From: Agromyces bracchium
Lineage (GTDB): Bacteria > Actinomycetota > Actinomycetes > Actinomycetales > Microbacteriaceae
Length of the DNA stretch: 64,000 nt
Direction: 5' to 3'
Assembly: GCF_009709675.1 (NCBI RefSeq)
Contig: NZ_WMLB01000033.1
Coordinates: 124,001-188,000 of the forward strand
Part shown: piece by piece, positions 53,933 to 64,000 of the stretch
Layout: each line of letters begins with the position of its first letter
How positions within the stretch are numbered: position 1 is the first letter of the stretch
The notes under the pieces: generated by a model
Databases searched by the model: none
Seen by the model: only the letters and a program-made list of their open reading frames with translations
Told to the model about the DNA's origin: nothing
Translations under genes and position numbers: made by a program

Positions 53933-55000
53933 GAGATCGAGGTCCGGTGCGCCTGGTCGAGAGGTTCGGGCTGCGTTCCGCGGATGCATCGACCGGGCCC
54001 GACCGGGTGGCCGGAGTTGCCGAGCGGCTGGCGGCGCTGCTGTCGGCCGGACTCGCGCCGGCGACGGCGTGGGCCGCGCTCGACGCGCCGACGAACGTCG
54101 GAGGGGATCGGGCGCGTCCGGGCGCGAGGGACGATCGGGCGCGTCCGAACGCCCGAGGCGATCGCGCACGTCCGGACCAGGTCGGCGATGCCGACTCGGC
54201 CGTGATCGCGCGCGCGGCGCGTGCCGCTGCCGACGGGTCGCCGGTCGCCGAGGCCGTCGAGGCGGCGCGGCGGGCGAACGCTCGAGCCGCGGCCGCGTGG
54301 CGCGTGCTCGCCGCGGCCTGGGCGGTGGCGGATGCCGCGGGCGCACCGCTCGCGCGCTGCCTCACGATGCTCGCCGGGACCCTGCGGGACGAGGCGCAAC
54401 TGCGTCGGGAGGCCGCGGCGCTCCTCGCGGGCCCGGCCGCGAGCGCGCGACTCGTGGCCGCGCTGCCGCTGATCGCCGTCGCGTTCGGTGCCCTCCTCGG
54501 ATTCGACACCCTCGGCGTGCTGGTCGGCGGACCGGTGGGACTCGCCTGCCTCGCCCTGGGTTCGGCGCTGCTCTGGGGCGGTGCGCGCTGGAATCGGGCG
54601 CTCATCCGGCGTGCTGCGGTCGAGAACCCGGACGCCGGTCTCGAACTCGAGCTGCTCGCGATGGCCCTGTCGAGCGGCGCGTCGATCGTGCGAGCCGAGC
54701 GGATCGTGCAGGAGGCGCTCGCGGCCCACCTGCCCGACTCGCCGCCGCGGGGTGCGGCCCGAGCAGTGGTCGCCCTCGCCGAACGGGCCGGGGCGCCCGT
54801 CGCCGACCTGCTCCGCGCCGAAGCGGCCAGGCTCCGGGGCGCGGCGCGCGCCGAGGGCGCCGCGCGTGCCGCCCGACTCGGGGTGCAGCTGATGCTCCCG
54901 CTCGGATGCTGCGTGCTGCCGGCGTTCGTGCTGCTCGGCGTCGTCCCGCTCATGATCTCGGTCGTCACGGGCACCCTCGGCGGTGCCGTGTGACGACGAC
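53926..55000 (+). CDS. Type II/IV secretion F-domain membrane protein, apparent TadB-TadC fusion
   Basis: 355 residues; its stop codon is at 54991-54993, and the few bases to 55000 are the spacer. Two T2SSF-like halves are visible. The first is DGSPVAEAVEAARR ... WAVADAAGAPLARCLTMLAGTLRDEAQLRREAAALLAGP, ending in two membrane helices. The second is ELLAMALSSGASIVRAERIV ... LAERAGAPVADLLRAEAARLRGAARAEGAARAARLGVQL, ending in one or two helices. Tad systems normally have two separate proteins of about 200-300 residues, so this looks like a compact fusion forming the pilus platform. A triplicated 27-base repeat encodes the variable linker near residues 60-83. GTG at 53926 has GGAGG seven bases upstream. 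Confidence 0.8.
54106..54174 (+). repeat. Three 27-base in-frame tandem repeats in the Tad F-domain gene
   Basis: GATCGGGCGCGTCCG recurs at 54106 and 54133, and a variant at 54160, with a 27-base period. Each encodes D-R-A-R-P plus four linker residues. Length variation between strains would be expected. Confidence 0.8.
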
Positions 55001-55051
55001 CCGACTCGTGCCACCGTCGCCGCTCCGTGCGGCAGAGAGAAGGAGAACCGC

Positions 55052-55297
55052 ATGCACCCGTCACCGCCCGCCGTCCGCCCGACCCTCGGACGCGCCCCTC
55101 GCACCCGTGGCGCTCGCGGGCGCCTCGCCGCGGTCGCTCGGCGCCTCGCAGGCGAACGCGGCGCCGCCACCGCGGAGTACGCCGTCGCGACGATGGCCGC
55201 TGTCGGCTTCGCCGGGCTCCTCGTCGTCATCCTCCGTGGCGACGAGGTCCGCGGCATCCTCACCGACCTCGTGCGGAATGCGCTCACGGTCGGGTGA
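55052..55297 (+). CDS. DUF4244 small Flp-pilin-like protein
   Basis: 81 residues. A basic N-terminal leader is followed by GERGAATAEYAVATMAAVGFAGLLVVIL, a class III (prepilin) signal in which Glu sits five residues after the Gly cleavage site and a hydrophobic helix follows. DUF4244 proteins sit at this position in actinobacterial Tad loci and are probably the pilin subunit. AAGGAG lies six bases before the ATG. The end overlaps the TadE-like start by 20 bases. Confidence 0.85.
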   Translation: MHPSPPAVRPTLGRAPRTRGARGRLAAVARRLAGERGAATAEYAVATMAAVGFAGLLVVILRGDEVRGILTDLVRNALTVG

Positions 55298-55622
55298 CGC
55301 CGAGCGGGGCAGCGTGACGGCGGAGTTCGCCGTCGCGCTGCCCGCGATCGCCCTCGTGCTCGCCGCCGCACTCGCCTCGGTGCACGCGGTCGCGCTGCAG
55401 GTCCGGCTCGCCGACGCTGCGGCCGACGCCGCCCGTGCGCTCGGCCGTGGCGAGCCGGTGGACGTCGCGGCCGGGATCGCGGGGCGGCACGTCGGCGGCG
55501 CGAGCCTCGCGGTCGCCGAGGAGGTCGACTTCGTGTGCGCGACGTTGTCGGCGAGCCCCGGCGGGGTGCTCGCTGCCGTCGAGCTGCACGCGGAGTCGTG
55601 CGCGATGCGAGGCGGACTGTGA
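55278..55622 (+). CDS. TadE-like minor pilin
   Basis: 114 residues: short basic leader, then RGSVTAEFAVALPAIALVLAAALASVHAVALQVRLADAAADAARAL. This is the TadE pattern with Gly-Ser cleavage site, Glu+5 and a single membrane helix. An outer domain of about 65 residues with two Cys follows. It should be a minor pseudopilin of the Tad pilus. ATG at 55278 lies inside the previous gene; the stop overlaps the next GTG (GTGA). Confidence 0.85.
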   Translation: MRSRSGDAERGSVTAEFAVALPAIALVLAAALASVHAVALQVRLADAAADAARALGRGEPVDVAAGIAGRHVGGASLAVAEEVDFVCATLSASPGGVLAAVELHAESCAMRGGL

Positions 55623-56002
55623 GGGATCCGTCCGCACACCGCCGAGTCCGCGAGCGCCGGATCGCCGATGACGCGGGCGCGGCGACGGTCGTCGCGGTGG
55701 CGATCGTCGGGGCCGTGGTCCTCGTGGCGGTGGCCGTGATCGGGGTGCTCGGAGCGTCGGTCGCCGCGCAGCGGGCCGCGAACGCCGCGGATGCCGCGGC
55801 GCTCGCCGCCGCCGACGCGGTGAGCGGTGCCGTGGCCGGCGAGCCGTGCGCGGTGGCGAACGGACTCGCTCGACGGAACGGTGCGGAGGTGGTCGAGTGC
55901 CGCGCGGACGGACCCGTCGCCGTCGTCTCGGTGGTCGTCCGGTACGGACCGATGCAGGCGACGGCGACGGCGCGGGCCGGGCCGCCGGGGTGGAACGGAT
56001 GA
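55619..56002 (+). CDS. TadE-like / Rv3654c-family protein
   Basis: 127 residues. Basic leader, then DAGAATVVAVAIVGAVVLVAVAVIGVLGASVAAQRAANAADAAALAAADAV, a membrane helix continuing into an Ala-rich helix, as in Rv3654c-type TadE-like proteins encoded at the end of actinobacterial Tad loci. Two Cys in the outer part. The function is probably a minor pilin or envelope component. Last gene of the Tad operon; convergent with the ACP gene 32 bases away. Confidence 0.82.
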   Translation: MRDPSAHRRVRERRIADDAGAATVVAVAIVGAVVLVAVAVIGVLGASVAAQRAANAADAAALAAADAVSGAVAGEPCAVANGLARRNGAEVVECRADGPVAVVSVVVRYGPMQATATARAGPPGWNG

Positions 56003-56034
56003 GGACGCGGTCGACGATCGGGCCGGGCGTGGTG

Positions 56035-56277
56035 TCAGCCGCGTGCGGCGAAGTAGTCGATGAGCGATTGCACCGTGGTGAGGTCCCGGTAGTCGTCCTC
56101 GGGCGTCGAGACACCCGTCGAACCGGCCAGCACCTCGAGCAGTCGGAGGAAGTCGAGCGAATCGAGTTCGAGGTCCTGGCGCAATCGAGCGCCCGGATCC
56201 AGGTCGTCGGGCTCGACGTCAGGGGCGATCTCGTGGAGGGCGGCGAAGACGGCCACCCGGGCATCGGTGTCGTTCAC
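56035..56277 (-). CDS. Acyl carrier protein
   Basis: 80 residues. Four-helix ACP pattern with the phosphopantetheine Ser in LELDSLDFLRLLEVL (about residue 40), followed by VSTPEDDYRDLTTVQSLIDYF. The GTG overlaps the E2 stop (GTGA), and GGAGGA lies just upstream, so this is the last gene of the dehydrogenase operon rather than part of the Tad locus. An ACP after a dehydrogenase E2 suggests that the acyl product, or an acid activated by the ligase, is passed to a carrier protein (inference). Confidence 0.88.
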   Translation of the reverse strand: MNDTDARVAVFAALHEIAPDVEPDDLDPGARLRQDLELDSLDFLRLLEVLAGSTGVSTPEDDYRDLTTVQSLIDYFAARG

Positions 56278-57836
56278 AGTTCCTCCGGTCTCTGCAGCAG
56301 TTCGTCGACGCGGGCCAGGAAACGGCCGCCTCGGAGGCCGTCGCTCACGCGATGGTCGGCCGAGAGCGTCGTCGTCACGACCGGGCGGACCCCGAGCAGG
56401 CCGTTCTCGGCCCACGGCCGCTCGACCACGCGGCCGAAGCCGACCAGGGCGACCTGCGGCGCGTAGATCACGCCGAAGACCGACTCGACGCCGAGTTCGC
56501 CGAGGTTGGTGACCGTGATCGTCGGGTCGGCCATCTCGGCGCGACGCAGGCGCCCGGCCCGCGCCCGTGCCACCAGGTCGCGCAGTGCGGCCATCACCTC
56601 GTCGGGCTCGAGACGGTCCGCGTCGTGGATCGCGGGAGCGACCAGTCCGCCGCCGCGCAGTGCGACGGCGACGCCGAGGTGCACGGCCTCGCTCTGCCGG
56701 AACTCGCCGTCGACGAAGAACCCGTTCATCTCGGGCACATCGCGCGCCGCACGCGCGCTCGCGGCCAGGAGCAGCGCCGCGGGGACCAGGCGCTCGGCGA
56801 GCGGACGGCCGGCATTCGCCCCGCGCATCCAATCCAGGGCCGCTCCGAGGTCGATCGTCGTACTGAGGTAGTAGTGCGGGATCTCGCGCTTCGAACGCGA
56901 CATCAGCGAGCCGATCGCCCGCCGGAGGCTCGCGACACGTTGGGCCGCACTCGAACCATCGGGGGCCGCTCCCGTCTCGCTCGTCTCAGCCGCTCCTGAC
57001 GACCGCGGGTGTCTCCCCGGCCCGGCCTCGCCCACGTGGGTCGGCTCGGGTTCTGCATGCGGGGCGGGCGCGGCCTCGGCGGCCGGGACCGGACGCGACG
57101 CGGCGTTGCGATGCAGGTCGGCCTCGGTGACCGCTCCGCCCGGGCCGGTGCCCTCGACCGTGGCGAGGTCGACGCCGAGCTCGACGGCCAGACGCCGGGC
57201 GCGCGGCGACGAGCGCACGCGTCCTGCCCCGGTCGCAGCCGCGGGGCGGGCGGCGACCGTCGGCGCAACCGATTCGGCAGCCCGGTGCAACCGCTCGGCG
57301 GCGGCTTCGACGTCCGCCCGGGTGACGGCGCCGTGCCGGCCGGTCCCGTGCAGGCCGTCGACCTCGATGCCGAGCCGGTGGGCCAGGTGTCGGATCGGCG
57401 GGGCGACGGCCGGATGCTCGACCGGGGCGTCCGCGTGCCCGACCGCGACCGCTGCCACCGGCTCGGCCGCGACGGCCGGCTCGGCCGCGACGGCCGGCCC
57501 GGCCGAGACCGTCGGCTCCGACTCGACGGCCGGTTCGGCCGCGACGGCCCGCTCGACCGCACCACCGTCGGGCGCGGCGACCTCGACCGGGACATCCGCC
57601 GGCGTCCCCGTCACGCGTGCGATCGGCGTGCCGACCGGGACGGTCTCGCCGAGGTCGACGAGGTACTCGGCGACGACGCCCTCCTCGAACGACTCGATCT
57701 CCATCACGGTCTTCTCGGTGTCGACCTCGGCGACGAGGTCGCCGCGGTGCACGTAGTCGCCGGGCTTCACGAGCCACTCGACGACCTTGCCGTGCTCCAT
57801 GTCGGCGCCGAGCGACGGCATCCGCAGCTCAGGCAC
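56274..57836 (-). CDS. 2-oxoacid dehydrogenase E2 (dihydrolipoamide acyltransferase)
   Basis: 520 residues. One lipoyl domain with the lipoylated Lys in [13 protein letters not shown] (about residue 43). After an Ala/Pro linker come two candidate peripheral-subunit-binding domains: [21 protein letters not shown] and [22 protein letters not shown]. The catalytic domain follows, with the active site [13 protein letters not shown] near the C-terminus. It transfers the acyl group from E1 via lipoate to CoA. GTG start overlaps the E1beta end by eight bases. No E3 gene is present in the operon. Confidence 0.93.
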   Translation of the reverse strand: MPELRMPSLGADMEHGKVVEWLVKPGDYVHRGDLVAEVDTEKTVMEIESFEEGVVAEYLVDLGETVPVGTPIARVTGTPADVPVEVAAPDGGAVERAVAAEPAVESEPTVSAGPAVAAEPAVAAEPVAAVAVGHADAPVEHPAVAPPIRHLAHRLGIEVDGLHGTGRHGAVTRADVEAAAERLHRAAESVAPTVAARPAAATGAGRVRSSPRARRLAVELGVDLATVEGTGPGGAVTEADLHRNAASRPVPAAEAAPAPHAEPEPTHVGEAGPGRHPRSSGAAETSETGAAPDGSSAAQRVASLRRAIGSLMSRSKREIPHYYLSTTIDLGAALDWMRGANAGRPLAERLVPAALLLAASARAARDVPEMNGFFVDGEFRQSEAVHLGVAVALRGGGLVAPAIHDADRLEPDEVMAALRDLVARARAGRLRRAEMADPTITVTNLGELGVESVFGVIYAPQVALVGFGRVVERPWAENGLLGVRPVVTTTLSADHRVSDGLRGGRFLARVDELLQRPEEL

Positions 57837-58833
57837 GCGGACCCACCGCCTCACCCACCGCCTCGCCGACGGCGACGCGGGCGGCCGCGACCACGCGCTC
57901 CGCCGACGGCAGCGCCGCCTCCTCGAGGTGCTTGGCGTAGGGCACGGGCACCTCCTCGCTGCACACCCGCCCGACCGGCGCGTCGAGGTCGTAGAACGCC
58001 GACTCCGTGATGCGCGCGCTGACCTCGGCTGAGAGGCTGCCGCTGCGCCATCCCTCGTCGACGACGACCGCCCGGTGGGTCTTCGCGACGGTCGCGAGGA
58101 TCGCGGCGTCGTCGAGCGGGCGGAGCGTGCGCAGGTCGAGCACCTCCGCATCGATCCCGGACGCGGCGAGCGCGTCGGCGGCCGCGAGCACGGTCGGCAG
58201 CGTGCCGCCGTACGTGATCAGGGAGACATCCGCCCCCGCCCGGCGCACCGCGGCGCGGTCGATGTCGACCGGTCCCGCCTCATCCGCCAGCTCGCCGGCG
58301 ACGTTGTAGAGCGAACCGTGCTCGAAGATCAGCACCGGATCGGGATCCTCGAGCGCGGTCCAGAGCATGCCGCGCGCATCCTCGAGGGTGGCGGGGGCGA
58401 CGACCCGGAGGCCGGGGATGTGCGCGAGCCAGCCCTCGAGGCTGTGCGAGTGCTGCGCGGCGAGCTGCCGGCCGCCACCGGTGGTCATCCGGATGACGAG
58501 CGGCACGCTGAACTGCCCGCCCGACATGTGCAGCAGCGTGGCGGCGTTGTTCACGATCTGGTCGAGGGCGAGCAGGCTGAAGTTGACGGTCATGACCTCG
58601 ACGATGGGTCGCATGCCGCCGAGCGCCGCGCCGATGCCGGCGCCCACGAACCCGGCCTCGGAGAGGGGCGTGTCGCGCACGCGCTGCGGACCGAACTCCT
58701 CGAGCAGGCCGAGGCTGACCGCGAAGCCGCCGCCGTAGCGCCCCACGTCCTCGCCCATGAGGAACACGCGTTCGTCGCGCTGCATCGCGTCGCGCATGGC
58801 CGCGCGCATCGCCTCGCGATAGGTGGTCTTCAC
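57829..58833 (-). CDS. 2-oxoacid dehydrogenase E1 beta subunit
   Basis: 334 residues. Transketolase-type pyrimidine-binding domain with [49 protein letters not shown] and the [24 protein letters not shown] loop. A C-terminal domain with SLITYGGTL and [11 protein letters not shown] follows. This pattern is of the pyruvate/acetoin (PdhB/AcoB) type; branched-chain members are close relatives, so the substrate is open. GTG overlaps the E1alpha stop (GTGA). Confidence 0.93.
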   Translation of the reverse strand: MKTTYREAMRAAMRDAMQRDERVFLMGEDVGRYGGGFAVSLGLLEEFGPQRVRDTPLSEAGFVGAGIGAALGGMRPIVEVMTVNFSLLALDQIVNNAATLLHMSGGQFSVPLVIRMTTGGGRQLAAQHSHSLEGWLAHIPGLRVVAPATLEDARGMLWTALEDPDPVLIFEHGSLYNVAGELADEAGPVDIDRAAVRRAGADVSLITYGGTLPTVLAAADALAASGIDAEVLDLRTLRPLDDAAILATVAKTHRAVVVDEGWRSGSLSAEVSARITESAFYDLDAPVGRVCSEEVPVPYAKHLEEAALPSAERVVAAARVAVGEAVGEAVGPRA

Positions 58834-59839
58834 GGCGTGCCCCGCTCGCTGTGCACGAACCGCGCGAGCTCGGCCACCGGTTCGAGCGTGCCGGCCTCGG
58901 CGAACTCGACCGCCGCATCGACCTCGGCGTCGACCTCGCGCGAGAGGGAAGCCCACACGGCCTCGTCGAGGTGGCCGGATGCCTCGAGCTCGACTTTCAG
59001 CGAGGCGATCGGGTCGCGCTCCATCCAGTGCTCGACCTCCGCCTTCTCCCGGTACCGCTCGGGGTCGAACATGGAGTGGGCACGGAAGCGGTAGGTCCGG
59101 AACTCGAGAAAGTGCGGGCCGCCGCCCGACCGCACCGCGTCGACCGCTCGACGGGCGGCCTCCTCGACGGCGAGCACGTCCATGCCGTCGACGGCCCACG
59201 AGGCGACCTCGTAGGCGGCCGCCTTGAGGGCCAGGTCGGTCTGCGACTCCGACCGCTCGAGCGCGGTGCCCATCGCATAGAGGTTGTTCTCGCAGCAGAA
59301 CAGCACCGGCAGGTCCCAGAGCGCGGCGAGGTTGAGGCTCTCGTGGAACTCGCCCTCGGCCATCGCGCCCTCGCCGAAGAAGCACGCCGTCACGCGGTCG
59401 CGGCCGAGCATCTTGTCGGCGAGCGCGAGGCCGACGGCGAGCGGCAGCCCGCCCGCGACGATGGCATTGCCGCCGTAGAACCGTGTGCCGGCGTCGAAGA
59501 GGTGCATCGACCCGCCGCGTCCGCGGCAGCAGCCCTCGGCGTGGCCGTACATCTCGGCCATGATCGCGCTCGCCGGTACGCCCCGCAGCAGTGCGTGGCC
59601 GTGCTCGCGATACGTGGCGACGACCGCGTCGTCCGGTCCGAGCACCGACATCACGCCGGCGGCGACGGCCTCCTCGCCGATGTAGACGTGCAGGAACCCG
59701 CGGATCTTCGACGCCGAGTAGAGCTCGACGCAGCGTTCCTCGAGCCGGCGCACGCGGAGCATCTGCCGGAGCAGGTCGAGCGTGCGGTCGGGCCGGGCGG
59801 CGATCAGCGCCGCGCGCTCCTCGGCGGTCATGGGCGGGG

Positions 59840-59843
<4 letters not shown>
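58830..59843 (-). CDS. 2-oxoacid dehydrogenase E1 alpha subunit
   Basis: 337 residues. Substrate channel motif [17 protein letters not shown], then [23 protein letters not shown] and the thiamine diphosphate motif [31 protein letters not shown] (Gly-Glu-Gly instead of Gly-Asp-Gly). The phosphorylation-loop-like [11 protein letters not shown] is present. These features are closest to pyruvate or acetoin dehydrogenase. ATG overlaps the ligase stop (ATGA). Confidence 0.93.
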
Positions 59844-61639
<1,796 letters not shown>

Positions 61640-61645
61640 GCGAGG

Positions 61646-61651
61646 AGGATA
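61646..61651 (-). promoter_or_regulatory. -10 element of the leaderless ligase/dehydrogenase/ACP operon
   Basis: TATCCT on the minus strand ends six bases before the ATG at 61639. Only 64 bases separate this gene from the end of the prpE-like gene upstream, so some read-through is possible. Confidence 0.5.
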
Positions 61652-61703
61652 GGCAGCCCGGATGCCTCGCGGGTGGGGTCCTACGTCCCGCGGATGCTGC
61701 GGG

Positions 61704-63668
61704 CTACCGCCCGAGCGCCGCCTCGAGCGCGGTGAGCACCGTCGGGTCCTCGATCGTCGCGGGCACCTTGTAGGGCTCGCCGTCGGCGATCTGCCGCATG
61801 GTCTTGCGCAGGATCTTGCCCGAGCGCGTCTTCGGCAGGCGGTCGAGCACGGTCACGTCGCGGAAGGCCGCAACCGGGCCCACCGTCTCGCGCACGAGCG
61901 CGACGAGCTCCGTCACGAGCACGTCGTGGTCGATCACCGTGCCGTGTTTGAGCGTCACGAAGCCGGCTGCACGTTGGCCCTTGAGCTCGTCCCGGATGCC
62001 GATGACGGCGACCTCGGCGACCGCGGGATGGTGGTTCAGGGCCTCCTCGAGCCCGCCCGTCGAGAGCCGATGGCCGGCGACGTTGATGACGTCGTCGGTG
62101 CGGCCCATCACGTACACGTAGCCGTCGTCGTCGAGGTACCCGGAATCGCCGGTCGCGTAGTGGCCGGGGAAGGCCGTGAGGTACGAGGCGACGTACTTCT
62201 CGTCGCCGCCCCACAGCGTGGGCAGGCTCCCGGGCGGCAGCGGCAGCTCGAGCACGATGTTGCCCTCGACGCCCGGGGAGATGGGGCGACCCTTGCCGTC
62301 GACGATGCCCACGCGGTAGCCGGGGACCGGCACGGTGGGGGAGCCCGGCTTGACCGGCAGGGGTTCGATGCCGCGCGGGTTCGCCGCGATCGCCCAGCCC
62401 GTCTCGGTCTGCCACCAGTGGTCGACCACCGGGCAGTGCAGCGCCTCGTCGATCCAGTGGTACGTCTCGGTGTCGAGGCGCTCGCCGGCCAGGAACAGCG
62501 CTTCGAGGCTCGACGTGTCGTAGCCGGCGAGGTGCTCGAGCGCCGGGTCCTCGCGACGGATGGCGCGCACCGCCGTGGGCGCCGAGAACAGCACCTTCAC
62601 CCGGTACTCCTCGACCATCCGCCAGAACGCGCCCGCATCGGGCGTGCCGATCGGCTTGCCCTCGTAGAGCACGGTCGTCGCGCCCGCGAGGAGCGGCCCG
62701 TAGACGATGTAGCTGTGGCCGACGACCCAGCCGACATCGGACGCGGTCCACATCACGTCGCCCGCGTGCACGTCGTAGATGTTCCGCATCGACCAGGCCA
62801 GCGCGACCGCGTAGCCGCCGTTGTCGCGCACGACGCCCTTCGGCGTCCCCGTGGTGCCCGAGGTGTAGAGGATGTAGAGCGGGTCGGTGGCCGCGAGCTC
62901 CACGGGCGCGACCGGTTCGGCGCGCGAGAGCTGGTCCTCCAAGTCGAGCCAGCGGACGCCGACGCGACCGTCGAACGCCGCGGCATCCCCCGGCACGGCC
63001 TCGCGGTTGCGCACGATCACGGCCTCGACGCTCAGCTCGTCCTCCGAGACCACGGTGATCGAGCTCGTGACGGTGCCCGCGACGGAGCGATCGCCGACGA
63101 TCATCGCGAGGGCCTTCTCGACGATCGGCAGGTACTCGACGACCCGGCCGGGCTCGAGGCCGCCGGAGGAGGTGACGATGAGCTTCGGTGCGGCGTCCTG
63201 GATGCGCACGGCGAGCTCGTTCGCGGCGAAGCCGCCGAAGATCACCGAGTGCACGGCGCCGATGCGGGCGCAGGCGAGCATCGCGATGACGGCCTCGGGC
63301 GTCATCGGCAGGTAGATCGCGACGCGGTCGCCCCGCTCGACGCCGTTCTGCCGCAGCACGCCCGCGAACAGCTCGACCTCGTGGAGCAGCTCCGCATAGG
63401 TGAAGGTGCGCTTCGACCCCGTCATCGCCGAGTCGTACGCGAGGGCGACCTGGTCGCCGCGGCCGGCGGCCACCCAGCGGTCGAGCGCGTTGGCGCTGAC
63501 GTTCAACGTGCCGTCGGGGAACCACCGGTACAGGGGAGCCGAGCCCGAGTCGAGCGCCCGCGCGGGCGGGCGCATCCAGTCGATGAGCCCGGCGGCATCC
63601 AGCCAGAACCCCCCGGGGTCCTCCATGCTGCGGCGGTACTCGTCGGCGTAGCTCGTCGTCGTGCTCAT
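61704..63668 (-). CDS. prpE: Propionyl-CoA synthetase-like AMP-forming ligase
   Basis: 654 residues. Propionyl/acetyl-CoA synthetase architecture with [74 protein letters not shown] and [15 protein letters not shown]. The [15 protein letters not shown] context, the [10 protein letters not shown] segment and [25 protein letters not shown] motif are typical of PrpE rather than Acs. GGAGG lies seven to eight bases before the ATG. Control by the divergent GntR regulator is likely, because matching operator sites overlap both promoters. A role in propionate use is inferred from sequence type. Confidence 0.88.
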   Translation of the reverse strand: MSTTTSYADEYRRSMEDPGGFWLDAAGLIDWMRPPARALDSGSAPLYRWFPDGTLNVSANALDRWVAAGRGDQVALAYDSAMTGSKRTFTYAELLHEVELFAGVLRQNGVERGDRVAIYLPMTPEAVIAMLACARIGAVHSVIFGGFAANELAVRIQDAAPKLIVTSSGGLEPGRVVEYLPIVEKALAMIVGDRSVAGTVTSSITVVSEDELSVEAVIVRNREAVPGDAAAFDGRVGVRWLDLEDQLSRAEPVAPVELAATDPLYILYTSGTTGTPKGVVRDNGGYAVALAWSMRNIYDVHAGDVMWTASDVGWVVGHSYIVYGPLLAGATTVLYEGKPIGTPDAGAFWRMVEEYRVKVLFSAPTAVRAIRREDPALEHLAGYDTSSLEALFLAGERLDTETYHWIDEALHCPVVDHWWQTETGWAIAANPRGIEPLPVKPGSPTVPVPGYRVGIVDGKGRPISPGVEGNIVLELPLPPGSLPTLWGGDEKYVASYLTAFPGHYATGDSGYLDDDGYVYVMGRTDDVINVAGHRLSTGGLEEALNHHPAVAEVAVIGIRDELKGQRAAGFVTLKHGTVIDHDVLVTELVALVRETVGPVAAFRDVTVLDRLPKTRSGKILRKTMRQIADGEPYKVPATIEDPTVLTALEAALGR

Positions 63669-63756
63669 CGCGGTTCCTCCCTCGAGGGCGGCACCGGTGC
63701 CGGGCCCTCGGGACGTGCGTTCCCTCCCGAGCCGGCTCTGGCCCGGGCACGCGCTC

Positions 63757-63851
63757 AATGTATACACGAATGATCGCGGAGTCGAGAGAATCCGGCACAT
63801 TCGCAGGAAACGCGGCCATGATTGCGCCGTTGGTGGCATCCGTGTATACAT
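63757..63851. promoter_or_regulatory. Paired GntR-type operators in the divergent prpE/gntR region
   Basis: ATGTATACACG (63758-63768) and CGTGTATACAT (63841-63851) are exact reverse complements, each holding the GntR-like palindrome TGTATACA. The first overlaps TACATT, a -10 candidate for the minus-strand gene; the second overlaps TATACA for the plus-strand gene. Confidence 0.75.
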
Positions 63852-63883
63852 GACTTGTCGCCGACGAAGACGGGAGGAACCGC

Positions 63884-64000
63884 ATGCGAGCCGGAGAACG
63901 CGCGTACGAGACCCTTCGCAGCGAGATCCTCGACGGCGTGCTCGGCGCGGGCACGGTCCTGCAGGAGGTCGACCAGTCGGTGCGCCTCGGCGTCAGCCGC
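63884..64000 (+). CDS. GntR-family transcriptional regulator, cut by window edge
   Basis: Only 39 residues are visible: MRAGERAYETLRSEILDGVL then GAGTVLQEVDQSVRLGVSR. This is the typical start of a GntR winged helix, where AYETLRSEILDG precedes the G-x-L and LA/VSR recognition region. GGAGG lies six bases before the ATG. Divergent from the prpE-like gene, with two identical operator half-regions between them, so it probably controls that gene and itself. Its C-terminal ligand domain is outside the window. Confidence 0.88.
   Translation, partial: MRAGERAYETLRSEILDGVLGAGTVLQEVDQSVRLGVSR

Noticed and set aside
54106-54174. CRISPR-like repeats
   Set aside because: Repeats are contiguous, in frame and inside a coding gene, with no spacers.
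57009-58010. Plus-strand frame opposite E2
   Set aside because: Repetitive DGRxGRD-type translation mirrors the Ala/Glu linker of the E2 gene; no start signal and no motifs.

Overview
The window comes from a high-GC Gram-positive actinobacterium, most likely a member of the Microbacteriaceae. Supporting signs are the strong G/C bias at third codon positions, many GTG starts, an alpha/beta-type lysC-asd operon, a 6C small RNA beside a Tad pilus locus, DUF4012 and DUF4244 proteins, and the GGTGGTCGAGTAG...TATCGAGACC interspersed repeat. Many genes appear to be leaderless, with a TANNNT -10 box 6-8 bases before the start codon. The family assignment is inference from gene content; no 16S gene or other marker is present.

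Layout. 0-1.8 kb: a BASS-type transporter (cut by the window edge) coupled to a flavin monooxygenase. 1.9-5.4 kb: pta-ackA. 5.4-7.5 kb: a self-regulated ArsR-type regulator with an MFS exporter. 7.5-7.9 kb: a DksA/TraR zinc-finger protein. 8.1-19.8 kb: an exopolysaccharide operon (BY-kinase, tyrosine phosphatase, an Asp-box membrane protein, phosphoglycosyltransferase, GT4, GT2, flippase, heparinase-like protein, polymerase, acyltransferase). Its second half is clearly less GC-rich than the rest of the window. 19.9-26.5 kb: dnaX-recR, two small proteins, lysC (with an internal start for a beta subunit) and asd. 26.6-29.3 kb: a MerR regulator/membrane protein pair and mqo. 29.3-31.5 kb: an ABC-F protein with a long structured leader. 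31.5-33.6 kb: a VanZ-like protein and an intein-containing radical SAM protein under a LexA box. 33.7-37.5 kb: a sensor kinase, a degenerate kinase-like partner, a response regulator and thymidine kinase in one overlapping operon. 37.6-45.5 kb: a second polysaccharide region (a paralogous phosphoglycosyltransferase, tandem DUF4012 proteins, UDP-glucose dehydrogenase, membrane acyltransferase-like protein). 45.6 kb: tRNA-Pro(CGG). 45.8-49.4 kb: bifunctional PBP with PASTA domains and a coupled metallophosphoesterase. 49.5-50.2 kb: a small protein and RidA. 50.3-52.3 kb: acs. 52.6 kb: 6C RNA. 52.8-56.0 kb: a compact Tad pilus operon. 56.0-61.6 kb: a fully overlapping operon for an AMP-forming ligase, 2-oxoacid dehydrogenase E1alpha, E1beta and E2, and an acyl carrier protein. 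61.7-64 kb: prpE-like ligase divergent from a GntR regulator, with matching operator sites.

Together the genes cover acetate/acyl activation (pta-ackA, acs, two further AMP-forming ligases, a dehydrogenase complex), cell-surface polysaccharide and peptidoglycan synthesis, aspartate-family amino acid synthesis, DNA replication and repair, and pilus export. The points most worth follow-up are the ligase/dehydrogenase/ACP operon, the intein splitting the radical SAM cysteine motif under an SOS box, the ABC-F leader, the degenerate kinase-like protein in the two-component operon, and the EPS Asp-box protein.
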